A stretch of DNA of 7,091 bases from Actinomycetes bacterium (GTDB lineage: Bacteria > Actinomycetota > Coriobacteriia > Coriobacteriales > Eggerthellaceae), in the NCBI GenBank assembly GCA_023395755.1, contig JAEWYG010000100.1, positions 1 through 7,091 of the forward strand, read 5' to 3'. This document shows, one piece after another, positions 1 through 5,936 of the stretch. The position numbers and the translations under genes are program-made. Numbering within the stretch: the first letter of the stretch is position 1; each line of letters starts with the position of its first letter. The notes under the pieces are model-generated. The model was not told where the DNA came from. It worked only from the letters and a program-made list of their open reading frames with translations, and ran no database searches.

Positions 1-978
1 CGACATCGTGTCGTGTGGCGTTCATATTTAGCCACGTTGACGGCGGGTATGGCGGCTGGCTATGGGTTGGGCTGTCTGTTGTCGAACGAGACCGTGCAGT
101 CGGGTGCTTACGGATTGGCTGAGGTACTGGTGGTGTTGACTTGCGCGGGACTACTCTTCGATGCTTGTCGTAAGAATCGTATTGGTGAGACGTTGACCAT
201 GCGTTTTTTCTTACCGTTTGCAGCCGTTGTGGCATTTCCTCTTATGTTCGTGCCTCAACCGAGCAAGTTTGTATTCGCTATCTTATTGCTGTGTGGTTCG
301 ATCTTCCCTATAACGTGTTCGTTGTCGGCGATGTGCAAGCATGTCGTTTTGTGTGATCTTGCTCCTATTAGGGCGTTCTCTTTTGGGCGGTTCGTGTGCT
401 TTGTTGGTATTGCGCTGGGTATGGCCCTGGCGTTTGGGGGATTTCTCCACGATGGATGGGGTGGCTTTTCGTATGAGACTACGTCCACCGCCTCGGTTGT
501 TGTGTTTATGGTTTTAGTCATCTTCTCGGCATCTTTCGTTATGATTGAGGACAACTACCCTGATGAGGCGCGGATTAAGCGAACAAAAACTTGCGCGGCT
601 GGTAACGCTTCTGCCCTTGAGGTTGCTCCGGGTACGCCGATTCGACTGATTGAGGCGGCTTCCGACGAGCCGGAGCAGGGGAGTACGGATCGTGCGGCGC
701 GTCCGGGGATATTTCATATTAAGTGCGAGATCGTGACAAAGCAGTACGGGCTCTCTAATCGTCAGCGTGAGGTGTTAGGTATGCTGGCGAAAGGGCGTAA
801 TGCCGATTACATAACTGAAAAGCTTATTATATCGTCTCATACGGCCAAAGCGCACATCTACAATATCTACCAAAAGACAGGAGTTCATTCACGCCAAGAG
901 CTCATGGATCTGGTTGAAGATACTGATGTTTCCGATGGCGGTTCGATGGTTCGCGATATCCTCGCAGACTGGCGTTAG
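1..978 (+). CDS. Membrane-bound LuxR-family transcriptional regulator, 5'-truncated
   Basis: The frame is open from base 1, so the true start lies outside the window; GTG at 13 is only the first possible start inside it. Counting residues from that GTG, about six hydrophobic segments are visible (roughly 5-23, 33-50, 64-80, 86-107, 124-144, 160-177). They are followed by a polar linker (about 180-240) and a C-terminal LuxR/GerE helix-turn-helix at 246-301, with the characteristic LSNRQREVLGMLAKGRN and the recognition-helix region ISSHTAKAHIYNIYQKTGVHSR. Eggerthellaceae encode many regulators with an MFS-like bundle of about 12 helices fused to this domain, so probably the N-terminal half of the bundle is missing. 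The membrane part presumably senses a ligand, and the HTH presumably acts on nearby promoters, the molybdoenzyme gene 206 bases downstream being the obvious candidate. No receiver domain is visible, so a standard two-component partner is unlikely. Family assignment is firm; ligand and target are inferred. Confidence 0.9.
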   Translation, partial: RHRVVWRSYLATLTAGMAAGYGLGCLLSNETVQSGAYGLAEVLVVLTCAGLLFDACRKNRIGETLTMRFFLPFAAVVAFPLMFVPQPSKFVFAILLLCGSIFPITCSLSAMCKHVVLCDLAPIRAFSFGRFVCFVGIALGMALAFGGFLHDGWGGFSYETTSTASVVVFMVLVIFSASFVMIEDNYPDEARIKRTKTCAAGNASALEVAPGTPIRLIEAASDEPEQGSTDRAARPGIFHIKCEIVTKQYGLSNRQREVLGMLAKGRNADYITEKLIISSHTAKAHIYNIYQKTGVHSRQELMDLVEDTDVSDGGSMVRDILADWR

Positions 979-1053
979 TGCATATTTGGTTGGAACTGCC
1001 ATCATTTCGACAAATGGTCATCCTCTTCTTACTTGTACTAATCCTTCACGCCT

Positions 1054-1068
1054 TACTTTTGTAAAGTA
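1054..1068. promoter_or_regulatory. Exact inverted repeat TACTTT-TGT-AAAGTA upstream of the molybdoenzyme gene
   Basis: Six-base arms match perfectly around a 3-base centre, and a second overlapping dyad (TTAC-TTTT-GTAA, 1053-1064) lies inside the same stretch. It sits about 115-130 bases upstream of the molybdoenzyme start, between a LuxR-type regulator gene and its presumed target. The site is not followed by a T-run, so an operator is more likely than a terminator. A poor -35-like TTGTAC occurs at 1033-1038, but no convincing -10 at proper spacing was found. The repeat is directly visible; the role is inferred. Confidence 0.4.
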
Positions 1069-1070
1069 GC

Positions 1071-1089
1071 GTTTCACACCCCATGAAAC
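1071..1089. promoter_or_regulatory. Exact inverted repeat GTTTCA-N7-TGAAAC
   Basis: Six-base arms at 1071-1076 and 1084-1089 are perfectly complementary around seven bases. The repeat starts three bases after the preceding dyad ends, and the two centres lie about 19 bases apart, close to two helical turns, which would place both on the same DNA face. That geometry would suit a dimeric HTH protein binding paired sites. Its sequence differs from the first dyad, so they may bind different proteins or be coincidental. Confidence 0.38.
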
Positions 1090-1101
1090 CCGTTTTGCTC
1101 T

Positions 1102-1141
1102 CGCGTACCTTAAGCGATGCAGGCGACTGGCCTGTACCGCG
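1102..1141 (+). other. Possible leader RNA hairpin before the molybdoenzyme gene
   Basis: An inner hairpin CAGGC (1120-1124), five-base loop, GCCTG (1130-1134) is exact. Outer arms CGCGTAC (1102-1108) and GTAC-c-GCG (1134-1141) can pair with one bulged base, though base 1134 is shared between the inner and outer stems and 1109-1119 would stay unpaired on the left. It ends about 30 bases before the ribosome binding site. It is not followed by a T-run. It could be a leader structure if transcription starts upstream of 1102; this is weakly supported. Confidence 0.25.
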
Positions 1142-1169
1142 CTGCTGCTTTCAGGCGGCAAGACGAGAG

Positions 1170-1174
1170 AGGAG
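1170..1174 (+). promoter_or_regulatory. Ribosome binding site AGGAG of the molybdoenzyme gene
   Basis: AGGAG lies nine bases before ATG 1184. It fixes the start: the in-frame upstream stretch back to the TAG at 1067 has no ATG, GTG or TTG, so the protein cannot be extended to include an N-terminal signal. Confidence 0.8.
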
Positions 1175-1183
1175 ACGAGGCCC

Positions 1184-3721
1184 ATGCTTTTCGATTATCG
1201 AGAGTTTCTCGACGGCGTTGATCGTAGGGCATACCACGAAGGGGAATGGCAGTGGGAAGAAGATGGCTATACAGTCACTCGCACGTATTCCTATTCTGCA
1301 CCAGGATGTCATGATTCGTGTGGCGTGCTTATGTACGTCAAGGACGGCAAGTTGGAGAAGGTGGAGGGTGATCCGTTGGATCCCTGCGCCAACGGTCGTT
1401 TGTGTATGCGTTGTTTGAACCTTGAAGAGGCAGCGAACTATCCCGACCGTCCGAAGTATCCGCTTAAACGTGTGGGAAAGCGCGGTGAGAACAAGTGGGA
1501 GCGTATTAGCTGGGAAGAAGCTCTTGACACGATTGCCACTTGGATCAAGGAGAACCTTGACGATGCAGGATATGGGCGTGAATCTATCTTTGTAAATCAT
1601 GGCACAGGGCGCAATATCTCGTCATGGGTACCGTTTCTGGGTGGTGCGTGTTTGGGTACGCCGAACATTGGTGCTATTGGATTTTCGGGGTATTCCTGTT
1701 ATCTGCCGCGTACATGCGGCACGGCAGCCGGCATCGGGGACTTCCCGATCGTTGATGCCTCAGAAGGGCATGAGGATCGTTATGCGAATCCCGAATGGGA
1801 GCGTCCTGACGTAGTGGTTGTTTGGGGTTGTGAACCGCTACGTTCGAATGCAGATGGATACTTAGGGCATTGGCTGAATGTGTGCATGCAAATGGGGACG
1901 GAGTTTGTTTCCATTGATCCGCAACTTACGTGGTGGAGCGTGCGTTCTGAGTACTGGCTTCCTATTCGTCCCGCTACCGACCTGGCTCTTGCGTTGGCAT
2001 GGTTAAACGTCATTACAACCGAAGATCTTATCGACCATGAGTTTGTAGACTGCTGGTGTGCTTACTATGACGAATTGAAGGCCCATGTGGCGCAGTTTAC
2101 GCCGGCCTGGGCGGCTGAGATATGCCAAGTTCCGGCTGAAGATATAGCCGCTGCGGCGCGCTTCTATGCTGCCGCTAAACGCGGAGCGATCCAATGGGGC
2201 TTGGCCTTTGACACGCAGGTGGACTCTATCCAACTCTGTCAGACGGTGAGCAATCTGATGAGCGTTTGTGGCAATATTGATCGTCCTGGCACAAACATTC
2301 TTGTGCGCAACGGCTTCGAAATCAATCCTGGCTATGCTACCGCGCAGCTATATTGTGACCCTGAAACGTTCTCGAAAAAGTTGACGGTGGATTTAGTTCA
2401 TCCCGGATGCGTACAGTTCATCGGTATGGCTGACTGCGATGCTGTTAACCGCGCATTCGAGACGGGGGAGCCGTATCCCATCAAGATGTTCTGGTCTCAG
2501 GGCTCCAATGGTATCAGCTGCTCGGTGACGGCTGCGCCTCGTGTGCACAAGATGCTTGAAAACGTTGAGTTCTGCGTGGTGGCTGATCCGTATATGACAC
2601 CAACGGCAGTTGCCTACGCCGATATCTTCCTACCCCTTAAGACCACGGCAGAGCGTGATTCTATGCGTGTGTGGTGGACGCCTTTGCGCGCCATGAAAGC
2701 TGTAAGCGAATGGTACGAGGCAAAATCTGATGAGGAGCTTATTGTGGCGTTGGGAAACAAGCTCAACCCGGAGCTGTTCCAAAAACGCTGGCCTACACTC
2801 GAAGCGCTGCTCCAGGATTATCTGGATGTTGGCTTTAATCTCTATGATCCCGACACCGGCAAAAGCTACAAGAGTGCTGGCCGTTCAAAATCGGGCATGG
2901 TTGAGGTGGAGGATGTTCATACTGACTATTGGAAGCGCCATCATGCCGATGGTACCTGCAGCTTTGATGCGCTCGTGGCTAAGGGCGGCTATGAATATGA
3001 CGACTTCTGTGCAACATATCGTAAATACGAGAAGGGCTTGTTGCGCCCTGATGGCCAGCCGGGCTTCGCTACACCCAGTGGTCGTATTGAACTGGTGCCG
3101 TTTGCCACGTTTGGGGCATGGGGCATCCCTCCTTTGGCTGAGCATGTGGAGTCGCTGACGGCCGAGCGGTGGTTGCACGACGAAGAGTACCGCAAAGAGT
3201 ATCCGTTTATCTGCATGAATGGTTCTCGGTCCTATGAGTTCTTCCACTCTGAGAACCGCCAGCAGAAAACCATGCGCGAATTCCATCCCGATCCGTTGGT
3301 TAAAGTGAGTGCGCAGACGGCTGAGGAATACGGGCTGCATGAGGGTGACTGGATCTGGCTTGAGAATACCGAAGGTCGCTGCCGTCAGAAAGTTACTATC
3401 GACGCGACGCTCAATCCTAACTATGTGCATGCCGAACATGGCTGGTGGTTCCCTGAGCAGGAGCCAGCCTTCCCTCACCTGTACGGTACGTTCGACTGCA
3501 ACATAAACAATTTGACGGCTTCCTACGAAACGGGCTTTGGCGGCATCGGCAATCCACTAAAGAGTATCTGTTGCAAGATATACAAGTGTGCCGACGACGA
3601 GGTGGTACCCACGCCGGGCGAGGTAGTTACCCAGCTCGGCGGATTCCGCAGCAATTATGTGGCGGGACAGCCTTTTGCGTGGACGACCGACAACACGACA
3701 CGCGAGGGAGGACGATTTTAA
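1184..3721 (+). CDS. Cytoplasmic molybdopterin oxidoreductase, DMSO reductase family, catalytic subunit
   Basis: The 845-residue protein has the family's full architecture. An N-terminal Fe-S domain carries GCHDSCGVLMYVKDGKLEKV (41-60) and GRLCMRC (71-77), followed by the usual PLKRVGKRGENKWERISW (93-110). Cys172 in SGYSCYLPR aligns with the usual molybdenum-ligand position and is my candidate ligand. The dinucleotide-binding C-terminus has HGWWFPE (752-758), NINNLT (773-778) and KSICCKIYK (793-801). There is no twin-arginine signal and no membrane segment, so it should act in the cytoplasm. Cys42, Cys46 and Cys74 fit the last three positions of C-x2-C-x3-C-x27-C, but the first position is Ala39; Cys68 or Cys77 could substitute. 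The start is supported by AGGAG and length is normal. The next gene follows after one base and encodes its likely electron-transfer subunit. By family and context it probably reduces or dehydroxylates an organic substrate, as catechol dehydroxylases do; the substrate cannot be read from the sequence. Confidence 0.93.
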   Translation: MLFDYREFLDGVDRRAYHEGEWQWEEDGYTVTRTYSYSAPGCHDSCGVLMYVKDGKLEKVEGDPLDPCANGRLCMRCLNLEEAANYPDRPKYPLKRVGKRGENKWERISWEEALDTIATWIKENLDDAGYGRESIFVNHGTGRNISSWVPFLGGACLGTPNIGAIGFSGYSCYLPRTCGTAAGIGDFPIVDASEGHEDRYANPEWERPDVVVVWGCEPLRSNADGYLGHWLNVCMQMGTEFVSIDPQLTWWSVRSEYWLPIRPATDLALALAWLNVITTEDLIDHEFVDCWCAYYDELKAHVAQFTPAWAAEICQVPAEDIAAAARFYAAAKRGAIQWGLAFDTQVDSIQLCQTVSNLMSVCGNIDRPGTNILVRNGFEINPGYATAQLYCDPETFSKKLTVDLVHPGCVQFIGMADCDAVNRAFETGEPYPIKMFWSQGSNGISCSVTAAPRVHKMLENVEFCVVADPYMTPTAVAYADIFLPLKTTAERDSMRVWWTPLRAMKAVSEWYEAKSDEELIVALGNKLNPELFQKRWPTLEALLQDYLDVGFNLYDPDTGKSYKSAGRSKSGMVEVEDVHTDYWKRHHADGTCSFDALVAKGGYEYDDFCATYRKYEKGLLRPDGQPGFATPSGRIELVPFATFGAWGIPPLAEHVESLTAERWLHDEEYRKEYPFICMNGSRSYEFFHSENRQQKTMREFHPDPLVKVSAQTAEEYGLHEGDWIWLENTEGRCRQKVTIDATLNPNYVHAEHGWWFPEQEPAFPHLYGTFDCNINNLTASYETGFGGIGNPLKSICCKIYKCADDEVVPTPGEVVTQLGGFRSNYVAGQPFAWTTDNTTREGGRF
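3705..3712 (+). promoter_or_regulatory. Ribosome binding site AGGGAGGA that decides the Fe-S protein start
   Basis: A strong Shine-Dalgarno lies inside the last codons of the molybdoenzyme gene, ten bases before ATG 3723. It rules out the in-frame GTG at 3657, which would add 22 residues encoded entirely within the upstream gene and unlike a ferredoxin N-terminus. Confidence 0.85.
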
Positions 3722-3722
3722 G

Positions 3723-4061
3723 ATGAAGGGCATTCTGATTAACTATGAGTTCTGTACGGGCTGCCATTCCTGCGAGGTGGCCTGCAAGAAGCACCTGGGA
3801 TTGTCTGAAGGCGAGTTCGGCATCAAGCTGACTGAGACGGGCCCCTACGAGTACCAGGGCAAGACCGGCAAGGAGCGCTGGGAGTGGACTTGGCTGCCCG
3901 TCATGACGAAGGCATGCGATATGTGCACCGACCGTGTGGACCAGGGCAAGATGCCCATGTGTGTACAGCATTGTCAAGCTTGGTGCATGTACTACGGCGA
4001 AGTGGAGGATCTGGCGAAGAAGCTAGACGGCACCTCACGCTGCGCAATTTTCACGCGCTGA
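3723..4061 (+). CDS. Small 2x[4Fe-4S] ferredoxin-type electron-transfer subunit
   Basis: The 112-residue protein starts MKGILINYEFCTGCHSCEVA. Eight cysteines form two typical groups: Cys11, 14, 17, 21 (C-x2-C-x2-C-x3-C) and Cys65, 68, 80, 84 (C-x2-C-x11-C-x3-C), enough for two [4Fe-4S] clusters. Cys88 and Cys107 are extra. The conserved MCTDRVDQGKMPMCVQHC run (67-84) is typical of molybdoenzyme Fe-S partners. Classical DmsB/NrfC subunits are nearly twice as long with four clusters; this short form is familiar beside soluble molybdoenzymes in Eggerthellaceae, so I read it as complete, not truncated. It overlaps nothing but begins one base after the molybdoenzyme stop, implying coupled translation and a heterodimer. 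No membrane anchor gene is adjacent, so its electron donor must be soluble or encoded elsewhere. All ten Lys codons are AAG and ten of eleven Gly codons are GGC, a stronger bias than in the neighbouring genes. Confidence 0.92.
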   Translation: MKGILINYEFCTGCHSCEVACKKHLGLSEGEFGIKLTETGPYEYQGKTGKERWEWTWLPVMTKACDMCTDRVDQGKMPMCVQHCQAWCMYYGEVEDLAKKLDGTSRCAIFTR

Positions 4062-4082
4062 CAGTTTGGTTTTGTCTTTTAG

Positions 4083-4116
4083 TAGGGATACGCGGTTTGT
4101 GTGCTACGTATCCCTA
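4083..4116 (+). terminator. Hairpin after the ferredoxin gene; terminator-like but without a T-tract
   Basis: TAGGGATACG (4083-4092) and CGTATCCCTA (4107-4116) are exactly complementary around a 14-base loop, starting 21 bases after the ferredoxin stop. The position suits a transcript end or a 3'-protective stem. The bases just after the stem are not T-rich (the nearest run, six T's, is over 20 bases on), so classic intrinsic termination is doubtful. Confidence 0.45.
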
Positions 4117-4190
4117 TGGATGAATGCGGTTCTCACGTTTTTTCACAATGATCGAAAACCTGATGAGAGTCGCTTTTACTACCTCAGTGC

Positions 4191-4217
4191 TTAGGTCTGG
4201 AGCCTAATTTTGTAGGC
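4191..4217 (+). other. Two mutually exclusive short hairpins
   Basis: TTAGG (4191-4195) pairs exactly with CCTAA (4203-4207), while GCCTA (4202-4206) pairs exactly with TAGGC (4213-4217). Both need the same central bases, so only one can form at a time. Such competing stems occur in attenuators, but five-base stems arise easily by chance, and neither is followed by a T-run. Confidence 0.2.
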
Positions 4218-4279
4218 AAAAAGCAATATAGGTTGTCTTGCCTCATGAAAAACCGGGCGTATGGAGACAGAATCGTGCC

Positions 4280-4317
4280 GTCCTCTTTGCCAAGGGCATA
4301 AAAATCGTAAAGAGGAC
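4280..4317. promoter_or_regulatory. 9-base exact inverted repeat upstream of the first MFS gene
   Basis: GTCCTCTTT (4280-4288) and AAAGAGGAC (4309-4317) are perfectly complementary across 20 bases, and a small GCC-AAG-GGC hairpin (4289-4297) lies inside. It ends 84 bases before the transporter's ATG. The long spacing fits two half-sites for a dimeric regulator or a leader RNA stem. The repeat is visible; function is inferred. Confidence 0.4.
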
Positions 4318-4387
4318 AAGGGGACGTTGTGAGAAAGGGGTACTTGGGGCAACGGGGAATGTTGCTGGTTTCGTTTGGTAATCCAAC

Positions 4388-4394
4388 AGAAAGG
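4388..4394 (+). promoter_or_regulatory. Ribosome binding site AGAAAGG that decides the first MFS start
   Basis: AGAAAGG ends seven bases before ATG 4402 and matches the anti-Shine-Dalgarno end of 16S rRNA. This favours ATG 4402 over the in-frame TTG at 4375, which lacks a comparable site. Confidence 0.75.
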
Positions 4395-4401
4395 TACCAA
4401 G

Positions 4402-5715
4402 ATGGTTGAAGAAAAGAAGGGGATACATCGGGCTTGGCTCATCTTTATCGGCGTATGTATGATGATGGCCGGCGGCATGGGTCTCGTACTCAATGTTATG
4501 GGCAATTATTTCGCGCCCATGGCAATGGCGTTCGGGTTAATAACACCCGAAGGCAAGCCGGATGTAACGCAGGTCACGCTCCTCATGACCGTGTACTCGT
4601 ATGTGATGTTGGTTTGGCTTCCGTTCGCTGGTCGCTTGTTTGACAAGGTTGACGCGCGTATTTTGTTTGGCGTCGGTGGGGCGCTCGTGGCTGTAGGCGT
4701 AGCGCTTTTAGGCGTATGGACGCAAGTATGGCAGATCTACATTTCGGGTGCTATGTTCGGTTTGGCTGGTCCGATGATCTTTCTCGTGGGGCCCTCTGTG
4801 CTTATTAACAACTGGTTTGCTCCTCGGCAGGCGGGCAAGTTCCTTGGTATTGCCTCGGCATTTACGGGCGTTGGTACGTTTGTGTGGTCTCCGCTTTTCG
4901 CCGGACTTATCAAGTCGAACGGTTACCAGACCGCGTTCTTCATTGAAGCTGCCGTGGCTGCTGTGCTTATTCTCATACCGGCGCTGTTCTTTTTTCGAAC
5001 GCGTCCCGAAGACGTGGGTTTGAAACCGTTCGGTATTGAGAAGGAACAGGCTATCGATGGCGAGGCTCCAAAGAAAAGCGGCGTGTCGGGTAAATTTGCA
5101 CTCGGTACCGTGGCCTTTTATTGCATCTTCGTGGCAGCATGTCTCATCTCTCTGGGAGGCGGCTATAAGTCACTCATGCCTACAGCTGTACAGTCTGTTG
5201 GTGGCCCCGACCTTGCCATGCTCGGTGCGAGTATGATTTCTGCTGCGGCGGTTGGCAATATTTTAGGCAAGATTGTGCTTGGTTCGCTTGCTGACAAAAT
5301 CGGTATCAAGAATTCCATGGTCGCTTTTGCTGTGGTAAGCATGATTGGCTTCGGCATTATGGTTGCTATGCTCGGTGCCAATGAGGTGGCTATGTTGGCG
5401 GCTGGTTTCTGTATCGGTACCGGTGATGCCATGATGTCGGTCGGACTACCGTTGCTTACGCGCTCCTGCTACGGCGATCGTGATTATGCGAAGATATATT
5501 CGTACCTTAACATGGGTATTGCCGTTCTTGGTGGTCTTGGCGCGACGTTCGTGGCTTTTGTGGCCTCTATGACGGGTGGGTTTCAGGCGGCTTATGGTTG
5601 TGGCATTGTTTTCGAGGCAGTGATTGTAATAGCAGTTATCGTTGCTGCTATTACGGCTAAGAAGTTCAAAGATAAGTGGACCGCCGAAGGTGAGCCCGAG
5701 AAATCTCGAGCATAA
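4402..5715 (+). CDS. MFS transporter, oxalate/formate antiporter-like (OFA-type)
   Basis: The 437-residue protein has about twelve hydrophobic helices (roughly 11-33, 58-77, 87-105, 112-132, 145-168, 176-198, 235-254, 270-294, 304-323, 328-350, 366-388, 396-418) and the usual central cytoplasmic loop (about 199-232). MFS signature A is present in both halves: GRLFDKVDAR (77-86) and GSLADKIG (294-301). Further family marks are NNWFAPRQAGKFLGIASAF (136-154) and the loop-starting RPEDVGLKPFG (201-211). This pattern belongs to the large group annotated as OFA/monocarboxylate-type MFS carriers, which move small organic acids, often by exchange. It follows the molybdoenzyme pair in the same direction but 340 bases away, so it may be a separate unit under shared control. 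Import of the enzyme's substrate or export of its product is inferred from context. A strong hairpin terminator follows. Confidence 0.9.
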   Translation: MVEEKKGIHRAWLIFIGVCMMMAGGMGLVLNVMGNYFAPMAMAFGLITPEGKPDVTQVTLLMTVYSYVMLVWLPFAGRLFDKVDARILFGVGGALVAVGVALLGVWTQVWQIYISGAMFGLAGPMIFLVGPSVLINNWFAPRQAGKFLGIASAFTGVGTFVWSPLFAGLIKSNGYQTAFFIEAAVAAVLILIPALFFFRTRPEDVGLKPFGIEKEQAIDGEAPKKSGVSGKFALGTVAFYCIFVAACLISLGGGYKSLMPTAVQSVGGPDLAMLGASMISAAAVGNILGKIVLGSLADKIGIKNSMVAFAVVSMIGFGIMVAMLGANEVAMLAAGFCIGTGDAMMSVGLPLLTRSCYGDRDYAKIYSYLNMGIAVLGGLGATFVAFVASMTGGFQAAYGCGIVFEAVIVIAVIVAAITAKKFKDKWTAEGEPEKSRA

Positions 5716-5764
5716 GAATTACAATTCGTTCACTGATATGTTGACGGATGAGAAAATTGTTGAG

Positions 5765-5805
5765 CATAAGATGCCGCCGGTTGTGCGGGTGGCATCTTAT
5801 GTTTT
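5765..5805 (+). terminator. Rho-independent-type terminator after the first MFS gene
   Basis: CATAAGATGCC (5765-5775) and GGCATCTTATG (5791-5801) form a perfect 11-base stem that can extend inward by a G-T and two G-C pairs (5776-5778 with 5788-5790), leaving a nine-base loop. TTTT (5802-5805) follows directly. Four A's upstream (5753-5756) become T's on the other strand, but no minus-strand gene needs it. It lies about 50 bases after the transporter stop and should separate the two transporter genes transcriptionally. Confidence 0.75.
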
Positions 5806-5818
5806 AAGCGGTGAACGT

Positions 5819-5848
5819 TTGCGGCGATCCCAAGAGAAGACATATAGC
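5819..5848 (+). promoter_or_regulatory. Possible sigma-70-type promoter for the second MFS gene
   Basis: TTGCGG (5819-5824) and TATAGC (5843-5848) are separated by 18 bases, just after the terminator of the preceding gene and about 90 bases before the second transporter's start. The -10 lacks the conserved final T, so the match is only fair. The terminator makes some promoter in this interval necessary. Confidence 0.28.
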
Positions 5849-5893
5849 TAATGAGGCTGTGTGTTAAAGACGGGTTCTGTCGCAGTTCGATCG

Positions 5894-5930
5894 ATCTATG
5901 TAGGATGCACGTTTGCATCGCGCGATAGAT
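5894..5930. promoter_or_regulatory. Nested palindrome adjoining the second MFS ribosome binding site
   Basis: Inner arms GATGCA (5904-5909) and TGCATC (5914-5919) are exact around a CGTT loop. Outer arms ATCTAT (5894-5899) and ATAGAT (5925-5930) are also exact and share nearly the same centre (about 5912), with 4 and 5 unpaired bases between. The outer arm touches the ribosome binding region at 5931. It could be an operator or an mRNA hairpin limiting translation. Confidence 0.45.
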
Positions 5931-5936
5931 AGGTGA
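5931..5936 (+). promoter_or_regulatory. Ribosome binding site AGGTGA of the second MFS gene
   Basis: AGGTGA lies four bases before ATG 5941, slightly close but workable. It directly follows the outer arm of the nested palindrome, so folding of that element could affect its accessibility. Confidence 0.6.

Larger units (their letters stand above)
4062..4401 (+). other. 340-base non-coding stretch rich in inverted repeats
   Basis: I see no plausible gene on either strand; the minus-strand frames here lack ribosome binding sites and recognisable protein features. It contains an exact 10-base hairpin after the ferredoxin gene (4083-4116), a T-run at 4140, two mutually exclusive short hairpins around 4191-4217, a 9-base inverted repeat at 4280-4317, and GCAAC-N7-GTTGC at 4349-4365. 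A weak promoter-like pair, TTGCCT (4238-4243) and TATGGA (4260-4265) with a 16-base gap, precedes the 9-base repeat. The region probably holds the end of the molybdoenzyme transcript and the control region of the transporter. Confidence 0.6.

Noticed and set aside
979..1040. Terminator for the LuxR-type regulator gene
   Set aside because: Only a bulged CCAT-CATTT / AAATGG pairing near 1000-1020 without a T-run was found, which is too weak to call.
1085..1183. In-frame upstream extension of the molybdoenzyme reading RRLACTALLL, resembling a twin-arginine signal
   Set aside because: There is no ATG, GTG or TTG in frame between the TAG at 1067 and ATG 1184, and the AGGAG site is placed for ATG 1184.
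1083..1418. 111-codon + strand frame overlapping the molybdoenzyme start
   Set aside because: It overlaps the well-supported gene in another frame, has no good ribosome binding site and shows no recognisable domain.
2885..3478. 197-codon minus-strand frame inside the molybdoenzyme gene
   Set aside because: It is the antisense of conserved coding sequence, with no start signal or domain features of its own.
3657..3722. GTG 3657 as start of the ferredoxin gene
   Set aside because: It would add 22 residues lying inside the molybdoenzyme gene; the strong ribosome binding site at 3705-3712 and the MKGILINYE start fit ATG 3723.
4191..4505. 104-codon minus-strand frame across the intergenic region and first transporter start
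   Set aside because: Low-complexity translation, overlap with a real gene, no ribosome binding site and no family resemblance.
5716..5727. Short palindrome GAATT-AC-AATTC just after the first transporter stop
   Set aside because: AT-rich five-base arms with a two-base gap are too short and common to support a separate feature.
5708..5771. Direct repeat GAGCATAAGA at 5708-5717 and 5762-5771
   Set aside because: Ten bases only; one copy spans the transporter stop codon and the other is part of the terminator stem. No target-site duplication or mobile-element feature accompanies it.
5642..5918. Short frames on both strands over the 5716-5940 interval
   Set aside because: Both read through the terminator hairpin, which explains their shared KMPP peptide; neither has a start signal or recognised features.
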